Of a stretch of DNA of 64,000 nucleotides, positions 11,552-24,553 are shown piece by piece. The DNA is taken from NCBI RefSeq assembly GCF_049306965.1, contig NC_133182.1, positions 39,607,001-39,671,000 on the forward strand. The letters run 5' to 3'. Position 1 is the stretch's first letter. Every line of letters begins with the position of its first letter. Origin of the DNA: Danio rerio. Taxonomy: Eukaryota > Chordata > Actinopteri > Cypriniformes > Danionidae. The notes beneath the pieces are model-generated. The model saw nothing but the letters and a program-made list of their open reading frames with translations. It made no database searches and was not told the DNA's origin. The translations under genes and the position numbers were made by a program.

Positions 11552-12020
11552 CAATTGAAGTCAGAAGTATTAGCCCCCCTGTTAATTTTTTTCAACACAT
11601 TTCTAAACATAATAGTTTTAATAATTAATTACTAATAACTTATTTATTTTATCTTTGCCATGATGACAATAAAGAATATATTTCTGGATATTTTTCAAGA
11701 CACTTCTGTACAGCTTAAAATGACATTTAAAGGCTTAACTAGGTTAATTAGGCTAACTAGGCAGGTTAGGGTAATTATGCAAGTCATTGTATAAAGATGG
11801 TTTGTTAAAAGGGGCTGGTTAAATTGCTTAAAGGGGCTAATAATTTTGACCTTAAAATGGTTTATAAACATTTAAAAACTGCTTTTATTCTAGCCAAAAT
11901 AAAACAAATAAGACTTTCACCAAAAGAAAAAATATTATCAGACATACTGTGGAAATTTCCTTGCTCTGTTAAACATCATTTGGCAAATATTTAAAAGAGA
12001 AAAAAAATCAAAGGTGGGCT
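11552..12020 (+). mobile_element. Short non-autonomous DNA element, ~470 bp (U1)
   Basis: It starts CAATTGAAGTCAGAAGTATT and reads on into AGCCCCCC, the terminus of an element I recall as extremely common in zebrafish, and runs through TTAACTAGGTTAATTAGG to TCAAAGGTGGGCT. The expected closing inverted end is lost into a TA run, so the copy is truncated at its right end. No protein is encoded. Confidence 0.8.
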
Positions 12021-12375
12021 ATATATATATTATTTTGTTCATTTATTTATTTATGACTTTTGCTTGAAATAACAAGATAGTATCAAGTTTTTAGACATGG
12101 TCCTGTCTTTAGAGTTGTCAAGATGTTAATTTACCGACCTTGATTTTCAGTCAGCATTATTGTTTATGACAGTTGCCATTTTCTTAAAAATACTCTAAAA
12201 AAGACATTATTTTTTATTTAAAATTTAGAAAAAAATGTTATCAGACCTTTATAGAATAACATGCTTTTTAACATTTTACTTAAATCCAGACAAACAGACT
12301 CATTGGTCTCTTATTTTTTCCGCCACTACTGTATTTAGTTGGGATTGTTATAAATAAAGTATATTCATTGTTATC

Positions 12376-12440
12376 AGCAAATAAATAAATGTATATAAAA
12401 TATATATAAATAAATAAATAAATATAAATAAATATGCATA

Positions 12441-12519
<79 letters not shown>

Positions 12520-12567
12520 AATAAATAAATGTATATAAAATATATAAATAAATAAATGTATATAAAA

Positions 12568-12598
<31 letters not shown>

Positions 12599-12640
12599 GC
12601 AAATAAATTAATAAATAAATAAATGTATATAAAATGTATA
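12376..12640. repeat. (TAAA)n / (TA)n microsatellite (U1)
   Basis: Alternating TAAA/TATA tetramers surround a central (TA)n run. U2-U6 hold the same tract with the TA run varying from about 30 to 90 bp. Confidence 0.9.
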
Positions 12641-12756
12641 TAAATTTACACAAATGTTGCGGGGGAAAGTAAAAGTTTATTTCCCTCTTCAAATGTTTAT
12701 TTATTTCTTGAACATAGTTCCGGATTTACTTTTCCTCAAGTCAACATGCTAATGAG

Positions 12757-13851
12757 CAGGGCTGCTGCTGGCCAGAAGGGTGCCCTATGCAAAATTTTAC
12801 TGTGGTGCCCCCACAGAGGAACAAAATCACACAAACAAAACACATTCCTAATTTCAAACATGTACAAAAGGTAAGGAATAAAGCCCTCTCTGTACCTGTA
12901 GAGATTGACGGTCCTCAGTGCTGCATTCTGTCTGTACCTGTGCAGCTGCTGGTGTCTCTGGAGCAGTGCTGGATCAGGCCGCCTCATCTTCTTTTGTAAC
13001 AAATTTTGGCATTGACCTCCATGTACAATACAGAAGAAATTAGTCATTTAAAGAAAAACTCATGACATACTATTAAAACAATAGGCAGGTCAAGCACTTC
13101 ATAATGTTTACAAACTACAATCAAAATGTGGATTTAATCTGCACTGTAATCTATGGTGACAAAAGCTGACCCTTTCTTTCAGTATAAATCAAAGACAAGT
13201 GTGTTTTTAAGAATTAATTAGTGTATTTTTGAACAAAAACTTTAACATTCGGAAAAAATTTATTATTATTATTGATTATTATTGCAATAAAAATGGTTTC
13301 TGGCATGTGGCTTACAGTAATTTGACTCATTTATATTATTGATCTTTTAGAAATGACAGAATATTCGTCAGTTTTGTTATTTTATACTGTATTGCACAAA
13401 AAGACTAAAGAGACTTTATTGTCATTGCAGCGATACAAGCAACAACAGCAGCAATAAGAAATGTAGAAATAGACAAAACAATAAGTAATGATAACTGCAG
13501 TTTGCAAAGAATGATATATAATATATAATTATATAACACAATAACTATGATAAATAAAAGATACAGTGGAATAATTGTGTATGTAGCTGGTGTGCAAACA
13601 GAATTGTAAAGTAATGCACGAGTTAATAACAATAATTGAGTTTGTGTAATTATCAGCAACATGGGGAAGAGGGGCAAACGTGAAAAGTCATGGAGCATGT
13701 CCCGTCTAAAGCACAATGCAGTTGTGGCAAAGTTTAAACGTTAGCTAGCCTCACTAATTCACTTGTTATTACCTGAAAGTGATGCACACGATTCATCTTG
13801 TACTTTCTTCCTCTTCTCGGCTCCAGACCACTGTTGTCTTTTCCTGGGCAT
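12757..13851 (-). mobile_element. hAT-like transposon remnant with first transposase exon (U1)
   Basis: On the minus strand an exon runs 13851-13773: MPRKRQQWSGAEKRKK continuing to SLSG, followed by a good donor GTAATAAC. This is the start of fish hAT transposases of the TTF/ZMYM type (MxRK..SGAEKRK). At the other end, CAGGGCTGCTGCTGGCC at 12757 looks like a hAT terminal repeat, followed by GGTGCCCTATGCAAAATTTT. The transposase core between them is missing. A polyadenylation-like GACAATAAAGTCTC on the minus strand at 13408-13431 belongs to unidentified inserted sequence. The promoter side, 13905-13965, is CpG-dense (GGGGCGCGCCGCGCGC). The second terminal repeat was not found. Confidence 0.65.
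13661..13744 (+). other. Small basic ORF, 27 codons (U1)
   Basis: ATG to TAG encodes MGKRGKREKSWSMSRLKHN and eight further residues, very basic. Copies begin at 22136, 30632, 39077, 47313 and 55513; the one difference checked (GGC/GGT) is silent. It lies antisense within the hAT remnant, is too short to judge, and may be chance. Confidence 0.2.
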
Positions 13852-14611
13852 AGAGCTGCAACTTACATCAATTATATTCATATGCTGCTATCAGCCGCAG
13901 ATAAGTGGACAGGGGCGCGCCGCGCGCACATAGCTATGCGCGTGCACGGAAAAAAAAACGTCACGTTTGATTATGAGTCCGTCAAATAATTTTAAAATCT
14001 TATAAAATGTATTTAACAACCTATTATCAATTATTATTTACCTGCCCGCACTACTTAATTATTTATTAATGCAGGAATATGAGGATTTTTATTTATTTAC
14101 TCATTTATTATTTATTATTTTATTTATGCAGGCATTTATGGATTTATTTACTCATTTATTTTTATATTTGGGTATTTATTTGTTGTTTTTGCAGGTTTTG
14201 TCCTCCATACCATCGTGCTTTGAGAGCATAATGTCTGCTGATGTCTTAGTTCCTGTTTTCCAATTATGTAAAGCAAATGGCAAATATCTTAAAGTTTTAT
14301 TGGCTAAAGGAGATGTCATGTGGCATTGCTAAGATTTTACTTTATTGGTTTAATATTATTAATGTTTTTTTTCTGACGTGAACTGAAACGTGTGACGATT
14401 TTCAAGTTCAAAAGTAAAACTATCCTAAATAGGAAAAACGGGGAAAATATTTATTTATTTAGGTTTATGGGCCCTCTATTAATATGCCTAACAATTATTA
14501 AAGAATTTTCTGTATTTAATAACAAAGATTGTACAAACATACAGCTCGTGCTGCTCTAATTGACTGAACGCTTAAATCAATTGTTTACATTTAAATGACC
14601 CTCGTCATTCT

Positions 14612-14625
14612 GTCACCGCGGCAAC
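14612..14625 (+). promoter_or_regulatory. RFX X-box (U2)
   Basis: GTCACCGCGGCAAC again, 110 bp before the first ATG of this unit's ORF. Confidence 0.6.
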
Positions 14626-14721
14626 CTGAGTTGGTTTACAAAGTCATCAACCCTGATCAGCGCTACTAAACTCTGAACTAATCTCCTGTCGACTGACTTA
14701 CATCAATTTGAGAAGTTGTTC

Positions 14722-15198
14722 ATGATGACTCTGCGACGATCAAGAAGGACCAGGACTCTCCCTGGACACCTCAGGGACTTCTTGCTGGAGCGCACCATGT
14801 CGGACACCTCCGTGGAGCAGCGACACCTGCGGAACGCGGCTGTCCTTCCTGCCCTCCGTCCTGCAGCTTCCGTCTCCCCAGTGGGTGAGTGTCCACAGGA
14901 GGAGCCCCTCTCCATCCACGGTAGGAGTGTGCAGGAATTTCAGACCGTCTACCACAGTGTGATGGACTCCCCCGTGAGGAAGCGTGCAGGTCGGTACACT
15001 CTTCAGCACGGACTGGAGGTAAAGCAGCGGCTGTGGGAGAAGCTGGACCGGCCTGCACTGCTGGAGACCGAGCTGCCTGACGGGCGTGTGGTCATCACAG
15101 AGGTCAGATCCAGGTCCAGTGTCCCCCCTCACATCGTGGTGGACATCAGCAAGGAGCCGCTGCCCAAGGAGCCGCCGAGGAAGAAGCCCAGGCACTGA
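14722..15198 (+). CDS. Array gene, 158-codon ORF (U2)
   Basis: The protein is identical to that of U1. Silent differences from U1: GGG for GGA in LPDGRV and CCG for CCC in KEPPRKK. Unlike in U1, the sequence more than 328 bp upstream is the previous unit's tail, which includes a CRE-like TGACGTGA at 14374. Confidence 0.6.
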   Translation: MMTLRRSRRTRTLPGHLRDFLLERTMSDTSVEQRHLRNAAVLPALRPAASVSPVGECPQEEPLSIHGRSVQEFQTVYHSVMDSPVRKRAGRYTLQHGLEVKQRLWEKLDRPALLETELPDGRVVITEVRSRSSVPPHIVVDISKEPLPKEPPRKKPRH

Positions 15199-15663
15199 GC
15201 CATCCTAGTGCCAGATGGAGGATCATGGGCACGTATGTACATACTGTATATATTGTATATAGTTACAGAATAAGTTTGCAATACATCAAATTTCACTTTT
15301 CATTCAACCTTTCATCACATTGCTGGATGTTTTGGTGATTGTCGGTGCTGTGGCTATGTAGGTTGACATGCGTTTAGGCGGTTTCTTGCGTGTTGCTGGT
15401 CTTCTCTGAGTGGTTTTGGCACAATAGTGGTTGTTGTTAGGGTTGTCAGTGTTAGTTGTTGGGTTAGGGTAGGTTAGGGTCCCTCACACGGTTTGCAGCT
15501 TGACGTGCTGTGAGGGCTTGTGTGCATCAGTGAAGCTGAGAGCTACGCCACTGGTACTTCACAGCTACCGGTAGGGTCACCCATAGTGGACAGGTCTCAG
15601 CTGAGATGCCCGACCAAGACAAACCACCTGATTCTGAACACCAGAAGAAAATAAGCCTGATGC

Positions 15664-16087
<424 letters not shown>

Positions 16088-17667
16088 TGAAAAGTGTAGC
16101 CCCCCCATAACCCCCAACCAAAAAAATAAATTTTAATTAAAAGGTTTTGGAAAAAACACTTTTCAGTGCTTTGAAATGGGTGGATCTTCTTTTTTATCAA
16201 AACACATAAATAAAATCAATTGATTATTTCAGCAAACATGTAATACTTAAGGCCCTGGGGTAAAATAAAGATAAGGGACCACTTAAAAATATTATTGGTT
16301 ATCCTGAAATGAATGAATACAAGTTATTGTGAAATTCTGTGTTTAATGTTATAAAATTGACTCAGAAATTACCACCGAAAGAAGATTTCAAGTCATTATT
16401 GAGATAAATGTGATAAGAAGTAATCAATTAAACATTTACTGAAAATAGTCTACAATATCAAGAAACTGATACAGATTTAAATGGCACAAAAGTGTGAAAA
16501 TGATGGCAAAATTATTTTGTGCATGTGAATTATCCCTTTTTTTCAAATAATAATGTTTATTGTACTTTATTGCATTTTAATATGAAAAAATATATAATTT
16601 TTAAAAAATGAAATAATCCTCAAAATAAGAATCTAAATCTTTCAGTAGGTGGTAGTAGTGTCTAATGAGTGAGATGATTTGGTCAAACAACTGAATCATT
16701 CAACAAAGAAGTAAAGCGCTCTCTGGACTATTTAAAACACGGATTCATTCACAAAGTATAAAGTATATCTTTTGTGGTTATTAAGGTCAAATTTAATGCA
16801 ATTCTCAGTAAGTTTTGAATAAATAAAAAAGTAAATTTGACCTAATTTACGACATGAATTTCTATAATCTCTGAGTAACCATGAGCATAAGATTAAACTG
16901 AGTTCAGAGTTTAATTAAAGAATTATTATTGACCTAGAGATTACTAATACTATATTACTACTACTACTATTAGTGAGGTGCGAGGCCAGACATTTTAAAA
17001 TAATTGGACCTTAGTGAAATAGGGTTGGGCCTTAGTGCCTACTCTTAAACTCAGTGTATAATAACTAGTTTCTTATATTTATGATCTCTGATAGTAACTG
17101 ATTTAACGAGTGACAATTTTTACTATCCAATCCTCATTTCTAAATAAATTTATTGCAAAAACGTGCAAAGAATCTGAAATCATTTACTTTGAGGCCAATA
17201 GAAAAGTGACATTGCTATTCAGCTATAAATATATAAATATAAGCACTTTAAAAATGATTCTGGCACTAAATTTGTTTTCTCTTTATCAAGCTAGAAAAAA
17301 CAACACAATGGCAAGATGAAAACATAAACTACAATAGGTGTTTATTTGCTTTATAACAGGCTGTGATAAACTGATTGGCAATTCAATTATTGGCAACTAT
17401 TGCAGTAACAGTGATCCACACAGTGGCCATTAGCTAGCATTAGTAATTTATTATTACTACTAATAAATACATAAGTAAAACATTTCTTGACTTCATGAAT
17501 TTTTGCTGCATTAATCACCCCTATAGAAAACACTTTGCACAATAAAAATGCTGAATCATTCTCTCCCAGTAGCTGGTGCGTACAGTACAGATCAGCAATG
17601 ATGAGCAGTGAAGACTCTTACTTCACTTTATTTAATCAAATGTGTAAAGTTCATTGAATTACACCCA

Positions 17668-17671
<4 letters not shown>

Positions 17672-17711
<40 letters not shown>

Positions 17712-17733
17712 TTATTTATTCATTTATATATAT
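17672..17733. repeat. (TA)n(TTTA)n microsatellite (U2)
   Basis: The shortest version, about 62 bp against about 157 in U1. Confidence 0.9.
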
Positions 17734-18079
17734 GTTTGGAAAGCAACAGTTGGACAGTTCATTTGTTGTGCACAGGAGGGGGACTTTAAATTTGACCTAG
17801 TTTGTTTATAGTGAATGACATTTGGTGTTTTATAATTATTGCAATACATATTATAAATGCAGTTTTCAGGGTCAAGCAGTCAGATTTACTGTTGTGTTAA
17901 AAACAACTAGAACTGGAAATGGATTAGAATAGATTTAATACACACCAGACTCCTCTCTAATGAAATAAAAACTTTCTCAATGAATTTCTCCAGATGTAGA
18001 TGCCCAAAGTCATCTTCCTGCTGCATGTTTATTCTTGAGGCATTCATCAGTACAGTAACATGAATGCTCTTGTGCGCAG

Positions 18080-19502
18080 GAAGAAGTTCCTCAGACAGGA
18101 AGTGAAGAGCAGTACTTTGGGAAGCCCTGCTGCTGCGCTTCTAGAGCACTTGCAGTCCAGATACTGGATCTCTGCTCACCTGCAGTCGACTCAACACTGA
18201 TGCAGCACCAGGTGGGTCCTCCTTCACTGTCACTCTGTGCTGTTGACAAACGAAAGCTTTTGGTTACCTTGGATTGAGCCTGTTTCACACACTACATGGC
18301 ATTAATTGAAATATGAAGTCAAAATTATTAGCCCTCCGTAAATTTCTTTTCTTTTTCAAATGATGTTTATTAGAAGAAGGAATTTTTCACAGTATTTCCT
18401 TGTTTTTTTTTTCTAGGTAAAAAAAACAACAAAAACCTTTGGATCAATATTATTAGTTTTCTAAAGCAATATTGTTTTCGATTGTCTACAGACCAAACCA
18501 CTGTTATACAATGACTTGCCTAATTACCCTAACTTGCCCAGTTAACCTAATTAACCTAGTAAAGCCTTTAATTGGCACTTTAATCAGAAATTTTGGTCCA
18601 TATTGACATGATAGCATCACGAAAGCAGTTGCTGCAGATTTGTCGGCTGCACATCCATGATGCGAATCTCCCGTTCCACCACATCTCAAACGTGCTCTAT
18701 TGGATTGAGATCTGGTGACTCTGGAGGCCATTTGAGTACAGTGAACTCATTGTCATGTTCTGACATATTTCCAGTCTTAGATGATTCGCACTTCATGACA
18801 TGGCATGTTATCCTGCTGAAAGTTGGCATCAGAAGATGGGTACACTGTGGTCATAAAAGGATGGTCATGGTCAGCAACAATATTCAGGTAGGCTGTGGTG
18901 TCAACAAGCTGTTTGTCCCTTCAGGCTAAGAATAATGAATAATGCTGCCCTGAAGATAAGCAAGTTTCTCTAACATGACGAATGTGTTCCTTCAAGTAAT
19001 GATCCTGCTGTTTCTGTCATCCAGCATGTTTTAGTATGAAGTGAGATCCAGAAGTAGATTCAGTTGTTTTGTCATTGCAGATTGTGGAGGAAGCTCCTAC
19101 GTGAAGCTTAAGCTTGATCCAGAATGGCTGGCCATCCTGAAACGACCTTCAAAAGCCATCCCACACTTTCTGGAACCCTCCGCTGGACAACAGACTACAC
19201 AGCAGAGACAAAATACATTACAATGATCACAGCGGTTCATTTTCTGATAGCTTGCTGATACCATATTCATTTCCATTTCTAAGTATTTCAGCATCCTGTT
19301 CCTCTGCTTCTTTCAGGTGGGACTTCAGTCCATCTACATCCTGCTGGGCAAAGCGGACAGACTTACAGGGAGGAGTTTATTCAGCCTTCTTTGATGACTA
19401 GAATATTTAGAAGAACTGGATTTGTCGGAATTAAAATTTAAGACAATATAAATGACTTTATCCTCACTTTTGTTCAATTTCTAGTGTACTTGTTAAATAA
19501 AA
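18080..19502 (+). pseudogene. dbr1 gene fragment (U2)
   Basis: Exon A starts at 18080 and the IVEEAP exon at 19081; poly(A) signal at 19496-19501. It has the same frame changes as U1, so the fragment was already broken before the array formed. Confidence 0.85.
18589..18912 (-). mobile_element. Tc1-like transposase remnant (U2)
   Basis: QQDNMPCHE and SPDLNPIEHV are readable on the minus strand. It is inserted at the same place in the dbr1 intron as in U1. Confidence 0.9.
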
Positions 19503-20024
19503 CTTTTAATTTCACAATGTTCTTTGACAAAAAACTCACTTTAAGTTATTCAACATTGTAATATGATGTTACAAAAGCTTTTTATCTCAGATAAATTCTG
19601 CTATTTGAATGTGTTTAACATCAAATAAAAAAGTACTCAAATGGTAAAAAAATTGATAATAGTAATAATAGTAATAACAATAACAATAATAATAATAATA
19701 ATAATAGTAATAATAAAATAATAATAACAATAATAATAATAGTAATAGTAATAATAACAATAATAATATTAATAATAATAATAATAATAGGACTGTTTTT
19801 GCTGTGCTTTGGAGTAAATGCAGGTTTGGTGAGCAGAAGAGACTTAAATGAAGAAGAAACTTAATAAGAGTTAGCTTAATAGATAGTGTTTTTTTTCCCT
19901 ATAAAAAATTATTGTGTTAAAATCAAAGATATTTTAATTATTTTAGATGTTGTAAATTTCTTTGTTAGTCACTATTTTATCATTTATTTTGTAAAGTACT
20001 GTTAACATTTTAAAAAATTATATA

Positions 20025-20493
20025 CAATTGAAGTCAGAAGTATTAGCCCCCCTGTTAATTTTTTTCAACACATTTCTAAACATAATAGTTTTAATAATTA
20101 ATTACTAATAACTTATTTATTTTATCTTTGCCATGATGACAATAAAGAATATATTTCTGGATATTTTTCAAGACACTTCTGTACAGCTTAAAATGACATT
20201 TAAAGGCTTAACTAGGTTAATTAGGCTAACTAGGCAGGTTAGGGTAATTATGCAAGTCATTGTATAAAGATGGTTTGTTAAAAGGGGCTGGTTAAATTGC
20301 TTAAAGGGGCTAATAATTTTGACCTTAAAATGGTTTATAAACATTTAAAAACTGCTTTTATTCTAGCCAAAATAAAACAAATAAGACTTTCACCAAAAGA
20401 AAAAATATTATCAGACATACTGTGGAAATTTCCTTGCTCTGTTAAACATCATTTGGCAAATATTTAAAAGAGAAAAAAAATCAAAGGTGGGCT
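20025..20493 (+). mobile_element. Short non-autonomous DNA element (U2)
   Basis: Starts CAATTGAAGTCAG; truncated at the same right-hand point as in U1. Confidence 0.8.
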
Positions 20494-20913
20494 ATATATA
20501 TATTATTTTGTTCATTTATTTATTTATGACTTTTGCTTGAAATAACAAGATAGTATCAAGTTTTTAGACATGGTCCTGTCTTTAGAGGTGTCAAGATGTT
20601 AATTTACCGACCTTGATTTTCAGTCAGCATTATTGTTTATGACAGTTGCCATTTTCTTAAAAATACTCTAAAAAAGACATTATTTTTTATTTAAAATTTA
20701 GAAAAAAATGTTATCAGACCTTTATAGAATAACATGCTTATTAACATTTTACTTAAATCCAGACAAACAGACTCATTGGTCTCTTATTTTTTCCGCCACT
20801 ACTGTATTTAGTTGGGATTGTTATAAATAAAGTATATTCATTGTTATCAGCAAATAAATAAATGTATATAAAATATATATAAATAAATAAATAAATATAA
20901 ATAAATATGCATA

Positions 20914-20998
<85 letters not shown>

Positions 20999-21231
20999 AA
21001 TAAATAAATGTATATAAAATATATAAATAAATAAATGTATATAAAATAAATTAATAAATAAATAAATAAATATGCAAATAAATTAATAAATAAATAAATG
21101 TATATAAAATGTATATAAATTTACACAAATGTTGCGGGGGAAAGTAAAAGTTTATTTCCCTCTTCAAATGTTTATTTATTTCTTGAACATAGTTCCGGAT
21201 TTACTTTTCCTCAAGTCAACATGCTAATGAG

Positions 21232-22326
21232 CAGGGCTGCTGCTGGCCAGAAGGGTGCCCTATGCAAAATTTTACTGTGGTGCCCCCACAGAGGAACAAA
21301 ATCACACAAACAAAACACATTCCTAATTTCAAACATGTACAAAAGGTAAGGAATAAAGCCCTCTCTGTACCTGTAGAGATTGACGGTCCTCAGTGCTGCA
21401 TTCTGTCTGTACCTGTGCAGCTGCTGGTGTCTCTGGAGCAGTGCTGGATCAGTCCGCCTCATCTTCTTTTGTAACAAATTTTGGCATTGACCTCCATGTA
21501 CAATACAGAAGAAATTAGTCATTTAAAGAAAAACTCATGACATACTATTAAAACAATAGGCAGGTCAAGCACTTCATAATGTTTACAAACTACAATCAAA
21601 ATGTGGATTTAATCTGCACTGTAATCTATGGTGACAAAAGCTGACCCTTTCTTTCAGTATAAATCAAAGACAAGTGTGTTTTTAAGAATTAATTAGTGTA
21701 TTTTTGAACAAAAACTTTAACATTCGGAAAAAATTTATTATTATTATTGATTATTATTGCAATAAAAATGGTTTCTGGCATGTGGCTTACAGTAATTTGA
21801 CTCATTTATATTATTGATCTTTTAGAAATGACAGAATATTCGTCAGTTTTGTTATTTTATACTGTATTGCACAAAAAGACTAAAGAGACTTTATTGTCAT
21901 TGCAGCGATACAAGCAACAACAGCAGCAATAAGAAATGTAGAAATAGACAAAACAATAAGTAATGATAACTGCAGTTTGCAAAGAATGATATATAATATA
22001 TAATTATATAACACAATAACTATGATAAATAAAAGATACAGTGGAATAATTGTGTATGTAGCTGGTGTGCAAACAGAATTGTAAAGTAATGCACGAGTTA
22101 ATAACAATAATTGAGTTTGTGTAATTATCAGCAACATGGGGAAGAGGGGTAAACGTGAAAAGTCATGGAGCATGTCCCGTCTAAAGCACAATGCAGTTGT
22201 GGCAAAGTTTAAACGTTAGCTAGCCTCACTAATTCACTTGTTATTACCTGAAAGTGATGCACACGATTCATCTTGTACTTTCTTCCTCTTCTCGGCTCCA
22301 GACCACTGTTGTCTTTTCCTGGGCAT
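21232..22326 (-). mobile_element. hAT-like remnant (U2)
   Basis: Terminal CAGGGCTGCTGCTGG at 21232, and the first transposase exon with its start codon at 22326 and donor kept. The tail carries ATCAGTCC where U1 and U6 have ATCAGGCC. Confidence 0.65.
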
Positions 22327-23091
22327 AGAGCTGCAACTTACATCAATTATATTCATATGCTGCTATCAGCCGCAGATAAGTGGACAGGGGCGCGCCGCGC
22401 GCACATAGCTATGCGCGTGCACGGAAAAAAAAACGTCACGTTTGATTATGAGTCCGTCAAATAATTTTAAAATCTTATAAAATGTATTTAACAACCTATT
22501 ATCAATTATTATTTACCTGCCCGCACTACTTAATTATTTATTAATGCAGGAATATGAGGATTTTTATTTATTTACTCATTTATTATTTATTATTTTATTT
22601 ATGCAGGCATTTATGGATTTATTTACTCATTTATTTTTATATTTGCGTATTTATTTGTTGTTTTTGCAGGTTTTGTCCTCCATACCATCGTGCTTTGAGA
22701 GCATAATGTCTGCTGATGTCTCATTTAGTTCCTGTTTTCCAATTATGTAAAGCAAATGGCAAATATCTTAAAGTTTTATTGGCTAAAGGAGATGTCATGT
22801 GGCATTGCTAAGATTTTACTTTATTGGTTTAATATTATTAATGTTTTTTTTTCTGACGTGAACTGAAACGTGTGACGATTTTCAAGTTCAAAAGTAAAAC
22901 TATCCTAAATAGGAAAAACGGGGAAAATATTTATTTATTTAGGTTTATGGGCCCTCTATTAATATGCCTAACAATTATTAAAGAATTTTCTGTATTTAAT
23001 AACAAAGATTGTACAAACATACAGCTTGTGCTGCTCTAATTGACTGAACGCTTAAATCAATTGTTTACATTTAAATGACCCTCGTCATTCT

Positions 23092-23105
23092 GTCACCGCG
23101 GCAAC
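23092..23105 (+). promoter_or_regulatory. RFX X-box (U3)
   Basis: Unchanged 14-mer, same spacing to the ORF. Confidence 0.6.
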
Positions 23106-23201
23106 CTGAGTTGGTTTACAAAGTCATCAACCCTGATCAGCGCTACTAAACTCTGAACTAATCTCCTGTCGACTGACTTACATCAATTTGAGAAGTTGTT
23201 C

Positions 23202-23678
23202 ATGATGACTCTGCGACGATCAAGAAGGACCAGGACTCTCCCTGGACACCTCAGGGACTTCTTGCTGGAGCGCACCATGTCGGACACCTCCGTGGAGCAG
23301 CGACACCTGCGGAACGCGGCTGTCCTTCCTGCCCTCCGTCCTGCAGCTTCCGTCTCCCCAGTGGGTGAGTGTCCACAGGAGGAGCCCCTCTCCATCCACG
23401 GTAGGAGTGTGCAGGAATTTCAGACCGTCTACCACAGTGTGATGGACTCCCCCGTGAGGAAGCGTGCAGGTCGGTACACTCTTCAGCACGGACTGGAGGT
23501 AAAGCAGCGGCTGTGGGAGAAGCTGGACCGGCCTGCACTGCTGGAGACCGAGCTGCCTGACGGGCGTGTGGTCATCACAGAGGTCAGATCCAGGTCCAGT
23601 GTCCCCCCTCACATCGTGGTGGACATCAGCAAGGAGCCGCTGCCCAAGGAGCCGCCGAGGAAGAAGCCCAGGCACTGA
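23202..23678 (+). CDS. Array gene, 158-codon ORF (U3)
   Basis: Same protein as U1, and the same silent bases as U2. About 175 bp upstream of the ATG it has CAGCTTGTG, shared with U6 and U7, where U1, U2, U4 and U5 have CAGCTCGTG. Confidence 0.6.
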   Translation: MMTLRRSRRTRTLPGHLRDFLLERTMSDTSVEQRHLRNAAVLPALRPAASVSPVGECPQEEPLSIHGRSVQEFQTVYHSVMDSPVRKRAGRYTLQHGLEVKQRLWEKLDRPALLETELPDGRVVITEVRSRSSVPPHIVVDISKEPLPKEPPRKKPRH

Positions 23679-24144
23679 GCCATCCTAGTGCCAGATGGAG
23701 GATCATGGGCACGTATGTACATACTGTATATATTGTATATAGTTACAGAATAAGTTTGCAATACATCAAATTTCACTTTTCATTCAACCTTTTATCACAT
23801 TGCTGGATGTTTTGGTGATTGTCGGTGCTGTGGCTATGTAGGTTGACATGCGTTTAGGCGGTTTCTTGCGTGTTGCTGGTCTTCTCTGAGTGGTTTTGGC
23901 ACAATAGTGGTTGTTGTTAGGGTTGTCAGTGTTAGTTGTTGGGTTAGGGTAGGTTAGGGTCCCTCACACGGTTTGCAGCTTGACGTGCTGTGAGGGCTTG
24001 TGTGCATCAGTGAAGCTGAGAGCTACGCCACTGGTACTTCACAGCTACCGGTAGGGTCACCCATAGTGGACAGGTCTCAGCTGAGATGCCCGACCAAGAC
24101 AAACCACCTGATTCTGAACACCAGAAGAAAATAAGCCTGATGCT

Positions 24145-24553
<409 letters not shown>

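Noticed and set aside
13405-13716. 103-codon hydrophobic minus-strand frame
   Set aside because: Leucine/isoleucine-rich because of AT-rich repeat sequence; it ends in a polyadenylation-like GACAATAAAGTC and has no domain. Constant across units simply because the units are young.
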